A program made the translations under genes and the position numbers. From IMG/VR virus record IMGVR_UViG_3300009149_000047, positions 1 through 51,334 of that record: a stretch of 51,334 bases of DNA; one strand, 5' to 3'. The DNA is from a virus. The notes under the pieces are model-generated. The model was not told the DNA's origin. It searched no databases and saw only the letters and a program-made list of their open reading frames with translations. The first letter of the stretch is position 1; each line of letters starts with the position of its first letter. Shown piece by piece: positions 6,800 to 14,534 of this stretch.

Positions 6800-7151
6800 G
6801 CAGCTTCATCTTATCTATTAACTCTTTATTACTAGCATCATTTATAAAACCAGATATACATTTCACTTGCTGAAATGATGGGTTGATAGTATACAGTGGT
6901 GACTTTATAATTGGCTCATCAATTTGTTTATATAGCTTCTCTAATAGTTGCTCAGCTATTCGCAACCTCTCTTTAAGTCTGTCGTATTCAGGGTATATAA
7001 CCTTTGTAACTACACCTGATTGCTCTTTAACTGTTATCCCATTCTTTGCTACTTCTTTAGCAGCTTCACCATATGTTGTTGGCTTATCAAATACAGCATA
7101 ACAATCAGTCAGACCACCATCTTCAAAAGTAAAAACGTATTTATCTTTCAT
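6774..7151 (-). CDS. 125-residue protein, unknown
   Basis: First gene of the leftward operon running from 7151 to about 4801. It starts MKDKYVFTFEDGGLTDCYAVFDKPTTYGEAAKEVAKNG, an alpha/beta-looking N-terminus, followed by a helical RLKERLRIAEQLLEKLYKQ stretch. No family recognised. Confidence 0.65.
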   Translation of the reverse strand: MKDKYVFTFEDGGLTDCYAVFDKPTTYGEAAKEVAKNGITVKEQSGVVTKVIYPEYDRLKERLRIAEQLLEKLYKQIDEPIIKSPLYTINPSFQQVKCISGFINDASNKELIDKMKLHGWYTDGL

Positions 7152-7215
7152 AATATTATTCTCTTATATTGATTATACAAAACACAATTTTGTGATTGTT
7201 TGAATAGTTACTCCT

Positions 7216-7229
7216 ACCGATTCGATAAT
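7216..7229 (+). promoter_or_regulatory. AACCGATTYGATTATA motif, site 3
   Basis: ACCGATTCGATAAT, 46 bases before the ATG at 7262, with the same downstream TTGGAGAATAATATAAACAGG arrangement as site 2. Confidence 0.6.
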
Positions 7230-7261
7230 GAGTTGGAGAATAATATAAACAGGAGTTTATT

Positions 7262-7528
7262 ATGATTGAATGCGAAGTAAATCATATCTGGCGTAAGCAT
7301 GATAAAAATCGTTTAGGATATAACAATATAGAGCGATGTTGCAAGTGCAACTTAAAAAGAAAGATACCAGCAGAAGGAATTATACGTCAGTTTGCAGCAA
7401 GATTTGAGGATATAGACTCGTCTATGATAAGAATGATACTTCTTATTCAGCAAGTTCAAGAGCTTCACCCTGAGATGACACTAGAAGACTTTAGAAATGA
7501 TCTTCTGAAGGCATGTAAGGATGAGTGA
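7262..7528 (+). CDS. 88-residue protein with Cys/His N-terminus
   Basis: Starts MIECEVNHIWRKHDKN and has ERCCKCNLKRK at about 28-38, so a small metal site is possible. The rest is helical. Strong CAGGAG site; overlaps the next gene by eight bases. Unknown function. Confidence 0.65.
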   Translation: MIECEVNHIWRKHDKNRLGYNNIERCCKCNLKRKIPAEGIIRQFAARFEDIDSSMIRMILLIQQVQELHPEMTLEDFRNDLLKACKDE

Positions 7529-7760
7529 GTATATAGTTCAACCTCATATCCCTGGTGTTTACAACGTCCACAAATTTGAAGACGGAAGTGATATTCCATC
7601 TACTACTTATAAAGTTGTTATGGGAAAGAAACCCAACTGCAACTGTCCAGCTGGAACATATAGAGGTTGGTGCAAGCACATCGACTACGTACGGACTTAT
7701 AGAAAACGAGAGGTGCTAGAGAAAGATGAGTTGATGGTGGCATTTGATGATGGAAAGTAA
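7521..7760 (+). CDS. SWIM-type zinc finger protein
   Basis: A 79-residue protein with NCNCPAGTYRGWCKH at about residues 38-52, the CxCx(n)CxH pattern of SWIM zinc fingers, which bind nucleic acid or protein partners in many systems. The remainder is short and charged. It overlaps the preceding gene and is the second gene of the island driven by site 3. Confidence 0.7.
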   Translation: MSEYIVQPHIPGVYNVHKFEDGSDIPSTTYKVVMGKKPNCNCPAGTYRGWCKHIDYVRTYRKREVLEKDELMVAFDDGK

Positions 7761-7829
7761 ACCAGACTTCAGTTTTGTCTGTCGATTTACAACAGGTTAT
7801 CTACAAGAGCTGTTGCATGTGATGTATGG

Positions 7830-8033
7830 ATGGAAGATAAAAAACTAAGAGTAATAAGCTTCAATGATGGTGTATGTGTGTTTGAACTTGAAGAGCGCGA
7901 TAACTATTTAGCAAGAAAGCTGTTATCAACAAGCGGTTCCCTTAAGTTTAATAAAGAAAATAGTGACATATTAAAAGATAGTTTACAAAAAATATATGAA
8001 GAATGGAAAATAGAACAATTGCTTTTAGGTTAA
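7830..8033 (+). CDS. Small protein ending in WKIEQLLLG
   Basis: A 67-residue acidic protein, MEDKKLRVISFNDGVCVFELEERDN. No clear Shine-Dalgarno site precedes the ATG, so the start is uncertain. The C-terminus EEWKIEQLLLG is nearly the same as that of the 82-residue protein at 3049-3297. Confidence 0.5.
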   Translation: MEDKKLRVISFNDGVCVFELEERDNYLARKLLSTSGSLKFNKENSDILKDSLQKIYEEWKIEQLLLG

Positions 8034-8140
8034 ATAGTACACCCTATACTCATGACAGCTAAGTAGACCCCATACCAGAATGCAGCACCCATTATCATTA
8101 TAGTAATCCAAGCAATTGCTTTTAGCTTACGATCGTTCAT
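8030..8140 (-). CDS. 36-residue membrane peptide
   Basis: MNDRKLKAIAWITIMIMGAAFWYGVYLAVMSIGCTI: a basic N-terminus and one hydrophobic span of about 22 residues. GGAGATTTT precedes the ATG; the start overlaps the upstream stop. Last gene of the leftward operon 9087-8030. Confidence 0.6.
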   Translation of the reverse strand: MNDRKLKAIAWITIMIMGAAFWYGVYLAVMSIGCTI

Positions 8141-8406
8141 TTTAAAATCTCCTCTACTTTCTTTTCTAGTTTATGCTTGTCACATACTAATTTTAAATCT
8201 TGAATATACATACAATCACATTGCCATTCCTTAACAAAGCCCATTGCCTCTTTCATAGCAAGTTTCAACGTCTTGTTTTCTGCTTCAAGTCTTATAACCA
8301 TTTCAATGGCACTCTCTTGTGCTTTATTTATATCGGGATAAGTGAACTCTTGACAACCACAATTACCAGTCGATTCTATTTCCTTGAAACATAAATTACA
8401 TTTCAT
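8137..8406 (-). CDS. Cys-rich helical protein
   Basis: The start at MKCNLCFKEIES is chosen because it overlaps the upstream gene end; longer forms up to 8460 exist. Two cysteine clusters (CNLC...CGC near the N-terminus, CDC...C towards the end) flank a helical region. Probably a small zinc protein; function unknown. Confidence 0.6.
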   Translation of the reverse strand: MKCNLCFKEIESTGNCGCQEFTYPDINKAQESAIEMVIRLEAENKTLKLAMKEAMGFVKEWQCDCMYIQDLKLVCDKHKLEKKVEEILK

Positions 8407-8608
8407 TTTCATTTTCCCATGTATGTTCAGCTTCGTCCTTCCAGTAAACCTTATTGTCAATCTTCCAAGCTGGAGGAAGCATGCCTTCTTTTTCTATGAC
8501 CTCAAGTATCTCATTAGCCATGTCATCTATCCACATGCAACTCTTCTGTACGACTCCATCCATCGCTAAAAAATCACCTATTGTGTCCACCATCTCAGAT
8601 CTTTTCAT
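8396..8608 (-). CDS. 70-residue protein, unknown
   Basis: MKRSEMVDTIGDFLAMDGVVQKSCMWIDDMANEILEVIEKEGMLPP: acidic and helical. Phage proteins with an ...ILEVIEKEGMLPP-like segment are common but uncharacterised. Overlaps genes on both sides in the leftward operon. Confidence 0.65.
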   Translation of the reverse strand: MKRSEMVDTIGDFLAMDGVVQKSCMWIDDMANEILEVIEKEGMLPPAWKIDNKVYWKDEAEHTWENENEM

Positions 8609-8828
8609 GTTCTTCCCTCGTAACTTTGTCTATTACTTCTACAAACTTCTTAATCTTATCATACTTAGAGAACATACTCATAAGGGAGTAAGACATACTT
8701 TCTTTATCTTCTTTAGCTCGTCTTAACTCCCATTCGAGGTTTTCTACTTCTTGCTCTAAATCCTCACACCTTTGACAAAGTCCCTTTCTTATCTTTACCA
8801 CCTCTAACAGTGAATCCAGATTCTTCAT
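8595..8828 (-). CDS. Coiled-coil small protein
   Basis: A 77-residue protein with a heptad-rich coiled coil, LCQRCEDLEQEVENLEWELRRAKEDKESM (about residues 17-46). Overlaps the next gene's start and the upstream gene's end by many bases, a tightly packed arrangement. Unknown function. Confidence 0.65.
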   Translation of the reverse strand: MKNLDSLLEVVKIRKGLCQRCEDLEQEVENLEWELRRAKEDKESMSYSLMSMFSKYDKIKKFVEVIDKVTREEHEKI

Positions 8829-9087
8829 AGTATTTCACCAACTCCATCAAATGCTTGTTCTTCAGCACATACTCTTTGTACTTCTTAACTATTCCCAGCT
8901 TCTTCTTCTTGACATCGACACATATGCAAGCATCATTATTAGATGCTAATGTGTTCTTATACTTAATCCATACAATATCTATGTCTGAGTTATGCATCGC
9001 CACATGTGTCTTCATTGAGCTGTTGAGTTTACCGTCATCTGTTAGCCAAAAGTTGATCTGTTTTAATTCTGTTACTTTCTTTGTCAT
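8764..9087 (-). CDS. 107-residue basic protein
   Basis: First gene of the leftward operon 9087-8030. MTKKVTELKQINFWLTDDGKLNSSMKTHVAMHNSD...: beta-rich first half with VDVKKKKLGIVKKYKEYVLKNKHLMELVKYYEESG afterwards. Strongly basic. No family recognised. Confidence 0.6.
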   Translation of the reverse strand: MTKKVTELKQINFWLTDDGKLNSSMKTHVAMHNSDIDIVWIKYKNTLASNNDACICVDVKKKKLGIVKKYKEYVLKNKHLMELVKYYEESGFTVRGGKDKKGTLSKV

Positions 9088-9139
9088 ATTAACTCCATGA
9101 TATTACGCACACCATCGTGCCTAATTTATATTATACTTA

Positions 9140-9155
9140 GACCGATTTGATTATA
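9140..9155 (+). promoter_or_regulatory. AACCGATTYGATTATA motif, site 4
   Basis: GACCGATTTGATTATA, 43 bases before the gene at 9198. A leftward TATAAT-like element (about 9129-9135) lies immediately beside it, so the divergent genes may share this control region. Confidence 0.6.
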
Positions 9156-9197
9156 TGTGGACAATAGTTTTTTATACTTTAGGAGTTGTAGAAAGAT

Positions 9198-9506
9198 ATG
9201 AATAAGATAACAAACATAGAAATGAGTTACATTAGAGATTTAATAAGAGATGAGATTAAAGACAAGAGTATGGTCTCATTTAGAGAGTTGTTTGGCAACA
9301 AGTCTAAATATCCAAGTTGGGAAGGAACACCGCTCATGCCTTTATATGAGCACTATGGTGAAGAAGTTGGTGCACAGATGGGTGGAAGAATACTAAAAGA
9401 TATACTAATGAGAGAGCAGAAAAACCAATGGGAAAGTATAAAGCAAGCATTCTCTGGTAGAAAAGATGATAACGAAGTATTAGTTTATTTTAGGAGCTCA
9501 CGATGA
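9198..9506 (+). CDS. 102-residue protein, unknown
   Basis: MNKITNIEMSYIRDLIRDEIKDKSMVSFRELFGNKSKYPSWEGTPLMPLYEHYGEEVGAQMGGRILKDIL: helical, with a predicted HTH-like centre but no certain family. It overlaps the XRE gene by four bases and is likely cotranslated with it. Confidence 0.65.
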   Translation: MNKITNIEMSYIRDLIRDEIKDKSMVSFRELFGNKSKYPSWEGTPLMPLYEHYGEEVGAQMGGRILKDILMREQKNQWESIKQAFSGRKDDNEVLVYFRSSR

Positions 9507-9727
9507 CTAAGCGAAAAACAATAAACACATTTGAAATGCTAAGAAAGAGTAAAGGTTTATCTCAAACAGAAACATCTAGTTTATTAGGCATTGCACAAGG
9601 AACTGTATCTAAAATAGAGAATAATATCCTCATTCCAGATCTTAAACTGTTATGCAAGATGATAAAATCTGGCTTACTACCAAAGAGTAAAGTATGGCTA
9701 TTTATTGATACTTACAATGAAGCATGA
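9503..9727 (+). CDS. XRE-family helix-turn-helix protein
   Basis: A 74-residue protein that is essentially one XRE/Cro domain: FEMLRKSKGLSQTETSSLLGIAQGTVSKIENNILIPDLKLLCKM (residues 11-54). It has no effector domain. Candidate phage repressor or antitoxin-type regulator. Overlaps both neighbours (ATGA junctions), so 9198, 9503 and 9724 form one translationally coupled unit. Confidence 0.8.
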   Translation: MTKRKTINTFEMLRKSKGLSQTETSSLLGIAQGTVSKIENNILIPDLKLLCKMIKSGLLPKSKVWLFIDTYNEA

Positions 9728-10191
9728 TGACATCAGATAGTATAACAGCTGAAATATATGAAGAAGATATAGATGACAGTAAGTTATTAAAGTTAATAGA
9801 AGATTACAAGAGACACCGCATAATTAGTGATGAAGACTTAGTCTTTAGCTACAATGAGTTCTTACATGATAGGATCCTAGAAGTTGAAATATCATATGAT
9901 TATACTCCTGGTTCTCCAGCTATTCCATACATGGCAAATGGTGATCCAGGTGAACCAGAAGAACCACCAGAAATAGATATTACATCTATTGTTATGCATA
10001 CAGAAAATAAGAAGTTACGATATAGAGCTGCTATGGCTAGAAAGATAATACGCAAAAGATTGAAAAGAGTACTAATTAAGAAAGCACTCAAATTAGCATC
10101 TACATGTGATCAGATTGACATGGACAACTATCTCCTTTGGACTGATGAAGAGATAGTAGAGAAAGTATGGGACACCATGTGTCATAATTAA
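9724..10191 (+). CDS. 155-residue protein with acidic proline-rich middle
   Basis: Unrecognised. Acidic N-terminus, a middle stretch GSPAIPYMANGDPGEPEEPPEIDI, then a very basic helical segment (RYRAAMARKIIRKRLKRVLIKKALK). The charge switch suggests a linker protein or nucleic-acid contact. Third gene of the coupled unit with the XRE protein. Confidence 0.6.
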   Translation: MMTSDSITAEIYEEDIDDSKLLKLIEDYKRHRIISDEDLVFSYNEFLHDRILEVEISYDYTPGSPAIPYMANGDPGEPEEPPEIDITSIVMHTENKKLRYRAAMARKIIRKRLKRVLIKKALKLASTCDQIDMDNYLLWTDEEIVEKVWDTMCHN

Positions 10192-10263
10192 AACAGTATA
10201 CATTTAAGTATATATCTCTGTTATATTTAAGATAGTTAACATCTTTAAAGCAGAGGTATAGCC

Positions 10264-10869
10264 ATGATCAGAAAGATAATCCTATGGACCGATACTCACA
10301 TCGGTGCTCCTCATCAACTAATCAAGAACACCGAAGAGATTGAGAAAGACTACTACCAATTCAAAGACAATCCTGAAGTACTTGTCATCTGTACCGGAGA
10401 CATAATAGATAACAAGAATGTCCCCAAACACGATGCAGACATGTATGCCTTCATGAGAGACAGCTTGAAGAAGCTAATGCAAAAGTACTACATCTTCGGT
10501 AATCACGAGTGCGAACCACCTGAGACATACTACGAGCAAGAAGAAGGTGTAATGTGGATGCATTATCATGTCTATGACTGGTGTGATTCTTTTACCAATT
10601 CATGTGAAAAAGTCATTAAATGGGAAAATAAGAAAGAAGGACTTAAGCGGTGGAAGTATTTCGGTTATCGCTTTAAGCACCTCGTCATCAAGAGAGGTAA
10701 GCAGTGGAAACCATCAAAAGAAACTATTGCTGACATCGTTGCCTTTGCTAAGATGCATAACTGCCATACTATTGCATTTGGCCATACTCACAAGCTCTAC
10801 GACCAGGTCCATGACGGAGTCAGGATCATCAACGGTGGTAGAGGTAGACACGTTTATACACTCGACTAA
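10264..10869 (+). CDS. Calcineurin-like metallophosphoesterase
   Basis: A 201-residue enzyme with all core metallophosphoesterase motifs: DTHIG at 10-14, GDIID at 45-49, GNHE at 79-82 and GHTH at 173-176. The family uses a two-metal centre to hydrolyse phosphomono- or diesters, including nucleotides and nucleic acids; the substrate cannot be read from sequence. GCAGAGG precedes the ATG. It stands alone between the XRE operon and the palindrome-rich control region of the ParB-like gene. Confidence 0.85.
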   Translation: MIRKIILWTDTHIGAPHQLIKNTEEIEKDYYQFKDNPEVLVICTGDIIDNKNVPKHDADMYAFMRDSLKKLMQKYYIFGNHECEPPETYYEQEEGVMWMHYHVYDWCDSFTNSCEKVIKWENKKEGLKRWKYFGYRFKHLVIKRGKQWKPSKETIADIVAFAKMHNCHTIAFGHTHKLYDQVHDGVRIINGGRGRHVYTLD

Positions 10870-10878
10870 TCATAAATA

Positions 10879-10923
10879 GTCCATATATGGATCTTTTTGA
10901 TGCATATGTGTCCATATATGGAC
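10879..10923 (+). promoter_or_regulatory. Two GTCCATATATGGAY palindromes
   Basis: TCCATATATGGA occurs at 10880-10891 and 10911-10922, the second extended to a perfect 14-base palindrome. Centres are 31 bases apart, about three helical turns. This is operator-like and lies between the phosphoesterase and the ParB-like gene. Confidence 0.65.
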
Positions 10924-10927
10924 CACA

Positions 10928-10942
10928 CCGACACTGCTACGC
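10928..10942 (+). promoter_or_regulatory. TGACACTGCTACGC repeat, copy 3
   Basis: CGACACTGCTACGC, one base different from the other copies. A TATACT element lies 27 bases after its GACACT start, the same spacing as copy 1. Confidence 0.5.
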
Positions 10943-10978
10943 TTAAGAGCTCCTAGTATACTGTTCACCTAAACCTGC

Positions 10979-10994
10979 AACCGATTCGATTACA
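10979..10994 (+). promoter_or_regulatory. AACCGATTYGATTATA motif, site 5
   Basis: AACCGATTCGATTACA, 75 bases before the start chosen for the ParB-like gene. It follows the operator-like palindromes and repeat copy 3. Confidence 0.6.
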
Positions 10995-11068
10995 CACTAG
11001 ATAGTTTTATTTAATCTAGTTATATGAAGAGTCAATGGCGACAAATAACAGTACTAGAAGGAGTTAAA

Positions 11069-11887
11069 ATGAATGTTAAAGACATTAATGTTAGTAGCAT
11101 CTCTAAGTCAGAGAACTACAGAACAAGAAAAGGTGATCTAGCTGAGTTGATGCTATCAATCAAAGAGAATGGGTTACTTCAACCTATTGGTGTAAAGAAA
11201 GTAAAAGGCAATAATTATCAAATTGTATTTGGTAATAGAAGGCTTGCTGCTTATAAGAAACTAGGCAAGAAGATGATACCTTGTACCATCATAGATGATT
11301 CAAAGAGTAACGTAGTTTTAAATCTAATTGAGAATATTCAAAGAGAAGATGCATCATTATTTGAGGTTGGTAGAGCAATACATAAGCTTAAAAAAGAAGG
11401 TCTTAGCGAGAGTGAAATCATGGTTAGGTTATCTGTAACTAAGGGATATGTTAGATCGTCTATAGATACATTCAAAATGACTCCTATTAAATATAGAGAC
11501 AAAGTTGTCAATATGGATAATATTAGAAAGTCAAACAAACAAGGTCTTATTCCTTCTACTGTAGCATCTATAATAAATAGAACATCACAAAGGCACAATC
11601 TAAAAAAGAAAGATATAGAGGAGTTTTACTCTCATGTATCTGCTAATGAGACATCAGCTCAAGATGCAACCGTCATTGTTAAAATGATGGGTAATGGATT
11701 ATCTCTTAAAGAATCGCTTAAATCAAAAGATAAGGTGAAATGCTTTAGGGCTTCTATTGTAATGAAACAAGTAGAATATGATAGGTTACTTAATAAGTAT
11801 GGTCGTAACTTTATTGACCATATTATATCTAAACAAAAATACGACAAAGTAAAGCCTATCAGCAATAAAACAAAAGGTAAAAGATAG
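11069..11887 (+). CDS. ParB-like protein
   Basis: A 272-residue ParB/Spo0J-type protein. The N-terminal ParB fold carries GNRRLAAYK at 55-63 (variant of the GERRxxA box that binds CTP in ParB) and NLIENIQRED at 85-94. A central HTH (about 103-133, LSESEIMVRLSVTKGYVRSSI) follows. GAAGGAG before the ATG at 11069 decides the start over an ATG at 11024. Functions in the family: DNA segregation, nucleoid-occlusion-like silencing, or nuclease and transcription roles in phages. No ParA is seen. Two palindromes at 10879-10923 are candidate binding sites. Confidence 0.8.
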   Translation: MNVKDINVSSISKSENYRTRKGDLAELMLSIKENGLLQPIGVKKVKGNNYQIVFGNRRLAAYKKLGKKMIPCTIIDDSKSNVVLNLIENIQREDASLFEVGRAIHKLKKEGLSESEIMVRLSVTKGYVRSSIDTFKMTPIKYRDKVVNMDNIRKSNKQGLIPSTVASIINRTSQRHNLKKKDIEEFYSHVSANETSAQDATVIVKMMGNGLSLKESLKSKDKVKCFRASIVMKQVEYDRLLNKYGRNFIDHIISKQKYDKVKPISNKTKGKR

Positions 11888-11895
11888 TCAAAGTT

Positions 11896-12234
11896 ATGAT
11901 GAACTTAAATGATACAGTGGCATACTTGAGTAAGTATGCCACAATACGTAACTTCAATGTTAAGAAGCACACAAAAAAGATTACCTCAAGTATACTAAAA
12001 GAGGAGATCATAGCAGCTCGCATATTAGGTGAGATGTCTGGTGCTGAGAAACTGTTGAATGCCATCGTTGATAATAAAGATTGGGATCGCGGTGATATTG
12101 AAGCTGAACTTCATATTTATATCAAAGATTTGAATAACATGGTGTGTGAATACTTACACTCTAATAGGCTGCTTGAAGTAGATGATATATTAAAAGCATA
12201 TAATTATATAGAAGAAGATAATGATGGTAAATAA
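11896..12234 (+). CDS. 112-residue helical protein
   Basis: Unrecognised; MMNLNDTVAYLSKYATIRNFNVKKHTKKITSSILKEEIIAARILGEMSGAEKLLNAIV. Follows the ParB-like gene by eight bases and overlaps the next gene, so it belongs to the same operon. Confidence 0.6.
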   Translation: MMNLNDTVAYLSKYATIRNFNVKKHTKKITSSILKEEIIAARILGEMSGAEKLLNAIVDNKDWDRGDIEAELHIYIKDLNNMVCEYLHSNRLLEVDDILKAYNYIEEDNDGK

Positions 12235-12433
12235 TAAAGAAACTCTTAACAGAGCAATGAGTAGAATAATTGAAGATAGAATACTACTAGAATGCAGTTT
12301 ACCTGATTTATCACCTGATGAGATAGAGTTATACGGAAGACAATTATATGAAAGTAGAAAGCAAGATTTAGAGTGGCTTAAAGAAGAAATTGAGCTGTTA
12401 ACGATATTAAGGAAGAGTTTGGATGACAAATGA
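12221..12433 (+). CDS. 70-residue helical protein
   Basis: Starts inside the end of the previous gene. MMVNNKETLNRAMSRIIEDRILLECSLPDLSPDEIELYGRQLYESRKQDLEWLKEEIELL: acidic helices. Unknown function. Confidence 0.6.
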   Translation: MMVNNKETLNRAMSRIIEDRILLECSLPDLSPDEIELYGRQLYESRKQDLEWLKEEIELLTILRKSLDDK

Positions 12434-12692
12434 GTGTTTTAAAGTGCAAATTGCAGATGAAACAGCAACCGTTAAAGTAATTGGTAAAAATAATTTTGTA
12501 CTATATAGTAATAACGCTAAAATGTGTTTAAGAAAGAAAAGTAAAAAATGGGAAATGTGGGGTAAATATAATTTAGTATTTAATTGGGAGTTTAGACTTC
12601 AACTATTAGATGAATTAGTAGATATTGTTCCTAATACATACCAAGAGTATATGATTGAAAAGCATTTATTAGGGAGAAATGATTGTGAGTAA
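12423..12692 (+). CDS. Small protein ending in YMIEKHLLGR
   Basis: An 89-residue, beta-rich protein (VQIADETATVKVIGKNNFVLYSNN). The C-terminal part, QEYMIEKHLLGRNDCE, fits the recurring IE-x-x-LLG ending of several small proteins here. Overlaps genes on both sides. Confidence 0.6.
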   Translation: MTNECFKVQIADETATVKVIGKNNFVLYSNNAKMCLRKKSKKWEMWGKYNLVFNWEFRLQLLDELVDIVPNTYQEYMIEKHLLGRNDCE

Positions 12693-13041
12693 GCTAGAGA
12701 TTAAGAAGGGTCATAGAGTAAAGAGACCTATTAGAGAGCCTGATTATTACTCTAAAAGAAATGTTGCTTATTGGTGGACACCTGAATGGGTAAGGGGAAC
12801 TTCTAGCAGTAATGAAAAGTTTAGTAGAATAATTCCCAAGAAAATAAAGAGCAGAAGAAAAGATGGAGATGATAGTGTTGAGTTGTACATGCTATCTAAA
12901 GATGGCAATGCAACCTTTATAAGAGGTAGTATTCAATATGAGTTTGTCAGATGGCATGAGGATAATCAAATCGATTATATTCTGCTGGGTATGGATATAG
13001 ATGATGTTTTACATACTAATTGGGAGTATGAAAAGATATGA
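12679..13041 (+). CDS. 120-residue basic protein
   Basis: Unrecognised. Basic, aromatic-rich N-terminus (RNVAYWWTPEWVRGT), then SRRKDGDDSVELYMLSKDG. Contains DNQIDYILLGMD, a loose match to the IE-x-x-LLG element. Part of the ParB-like operon by overlaps. Confidence 0.6.
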   Translation: MIVSKLEIKKGHRVKRPIREPDYYSKRNVAYWWTPEWVRGTSSSNEKFSRIIPKKIKSRRKDGDDSVELYMLSKDGNATFIRGSIQYEFVRWHEDNQIDYILLGMDIDDVLHTNWEYEKI

Positions 13042-13496
13042 ATATAAATGAGATAAGGGAAGAGTACAAAACCCAAGACAACAGATGTACCGCATACCCT
13101 ATATATGTAACGGTTCAGTCGTTGATATGTGCAGGTATAATGGATGAGTCTTACGGTTGCTATGGTGAGAGCAAGATCAAATATGAGTATGGTCATCCAG
13201 ACTGGGATGAGGCACCGTTTAAGTCAAAAGATGATGCAGCTGAATGGGTTAGAGAATCTTTTGAAGCAGAAGACGCAGATGAAATTGCTGATCAGCTTAA
13301 TAAGATAGTAGAATTTCCTATGTTATATATATGGACTGATGAGCAGGTATTCTTGACTATTAAGGGTGCTGAGGATTATATTGCTAGAAATAGGCATAAC
13401 CTACAAGAGGTTAGAACTTATGTAAAACATTTCTCTGATCGCAATCTTGAGATGAGAGAAGTATTAAATAGTATAGATTTTAAGATAAAAGATTAA
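13038..13496 (+). CDS. 152-residue acidic protein
   Basis: Starts in the end of the previous gene (ATGA) and ends three bases before the tmRNA. MNINEIREEYKTQDNRCTAYPIYVTVQSLICAGIMDESYGCYGESKIKYEYGHPDWDEAPFKSKDDAAEWVRESFE. I do not recognise the family. The spacing suggests tmRNA is processed from, or transcribed with, this operon. Confidence 0.65.
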   Translation: MNINEIREEYKTQDNRCTAYPIYVTVQSLICAGIMDESYGCYGESKIKYEYGHPDWDEAPFKSKDDAAEWVRESFEAEDADEIADQLNKIVEFPMLYIWTDEQVFLTIKGAEDYIARNRHNLQEVRTYVKHFSDRNLEMREVLNSIDFKIKD

Positions 13497-13499
13497 TGT

Positions 13500-13976
13500 G
13501 GGGGTGAAAGGTTTCGACGGGGTTTAACAGAGAACTGAGTGCGTGTAGTGGTTGATCGGATGGCCACTTTAAAATCCGATCAAAAAATAAGTGCTGAAGA
13601 AGTATCTTACGACGCTTTCCAGGCTGCTGCTTAGGTAGTAGTTTGGGTCTGAGGTGTGTCACCACCAAGAAACAGAAGTGTGGCGCCATTCTTATGAAGT
13701 TTTGTTGCTATCTCTTCATAGGACCTCCTGGGTTTCTTAGCTTCCTTCCGTTCGCGGCCAAAAAGCTAAGTGGTGGAGGATATTTTGGCTGAGAAGTCAG
13801 GGTATCCCCAGTGCAATGATTGGGGCACTTAAAATCCAGACGCCATAGCAGAACTGCCGAACTGCTTATCAACAAAGAGGCTGTACCTTGTCTGTTAATG
13901 GGTAAACAGAATACACACGTAGACCTTTGCTTCAATGAAACTTCGGACCCGAGTTCAATTCTCGGCACCTCCACCA
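13500..13976 (+). ncRNA. ssrA: tmRNA
   Basis: A 477-base tmRNA. GGGGGTG (13500-13506) pairs with CACCTCC (13966-13972), then ACCA. The start has the canonical GGTTTCGACGGGG; the tRNA-like 3' end has CTTCGGACCCGAGTTCAATTCTCGG. The tag frame follows an A-rich stretch near 13586 and encodes about SAEEVSYDAFQAAA before TAG. tmRNA rescues stalled ribosomes with SmpB. It is longer than most bacterial tmRNAs (about 360), with extra sequence in the 13660-13800 pseudoknot region. An open frame on the opposite strand here is a shadow. Confidence 0.93.
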
Positions 13977-13992
13977 TTTTATAAGGAATGCT

Positions 13993-14220
13993 ATGAGTAA
14001 AGTAAAAATGCTAAAACTAATGTTTCCTGATGGTGAGGATTCAAGTGTTTGTGACAAGATAGCTAAGTATGCAGATACCATATCTAATTATAGATGCTCA
14101 AGTGGCGGATTTGAAGTAACTCGAATGCCAATTACAAAAGAAGATGAAGAAGAATTCGGAATGGAATTTAATGAAGAGATAATGTCATACTCATATGAAT
14201 ATAAAAAGGAAAACAAATGA
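13993..14220 (+). CDS. 75-residue protein, unknown
   Basis: MSKVKMLKLMFPDGEDSSVCDKIAKYADTISNYRCSSGGFEVTRMPITKEDEEEFGMEF: small, acidic, two or three cysteines. Behind tmRNA with a weak AAGGAAT site; overlaps the next gene by four bases. Confidence 0.6.
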   Translation: MSKVKMLKLMFPDGEDSSVCDKIAKYADTISNYRCSSGGFEVTRMPITKEDEEEFGMEFNEEIMSYSYEYKKENK

Positions 14221-14534
14221 GCCACTTTATATTAAAATGTTCAAAATGCGATAAAACTATATCTACATGTAGATGTCCTTCTCCTGATAAAACACTAAAA
14301 TACGACACATGTGATGAGTGCAAAAACAGTAAGAAACCTATGAAGTTTAAAGACTTAATAGATAGATACATGGAGTTCTCAATAGAAACAAAAGAGAACC
14401 TATTAGACATGGAAGTAAGGGTCATGCAAGAACATACCAAATTTGGTGAGATTATACAAATAGAATCTGGCTTGCAAGACTTCACTGTATCGAGCAAGGG
14501 ATACATTATACTCATTGGAGACGAACTGATATGA
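14217..14534 (+). CDS. Zinc-ribbon-like protein
   Basis: A 105-residue protein beginning MSHFILKCSKCDKTISTCRCPSPDKTLKYDTCDECKNSKKP: cysteine pairs CSKC, CRC and CDEC suggest a zinc ribbon in the first 40 residues, followed by a helical domain. Coupled to genes on both sides by ATGA overlaps. Confidence 0.65.
   Translation: MSHFILKCSKCDKTISTCRCPSPDKTLKYDTCDECKNSKKPMKFKDLIDRYMEFSIETKENLLDMEVRVMQEHTKFGEIIQIESGLQDFTVSSKGYIILIGDELI

Noticed and set aside
12970-12981. AATCGATTATAT inside the 12679 gene as another motif copy
   Set aside because: It lacks the AACC part and lies in mid-gene with no start downstream.
13708-13977. Leftward 89-residue open frame over the tmRNA
   Set aside because: It is the complement of tmRNA tRNA-like and pseudoknot sequence and reads as spurious tRNA-type translation.
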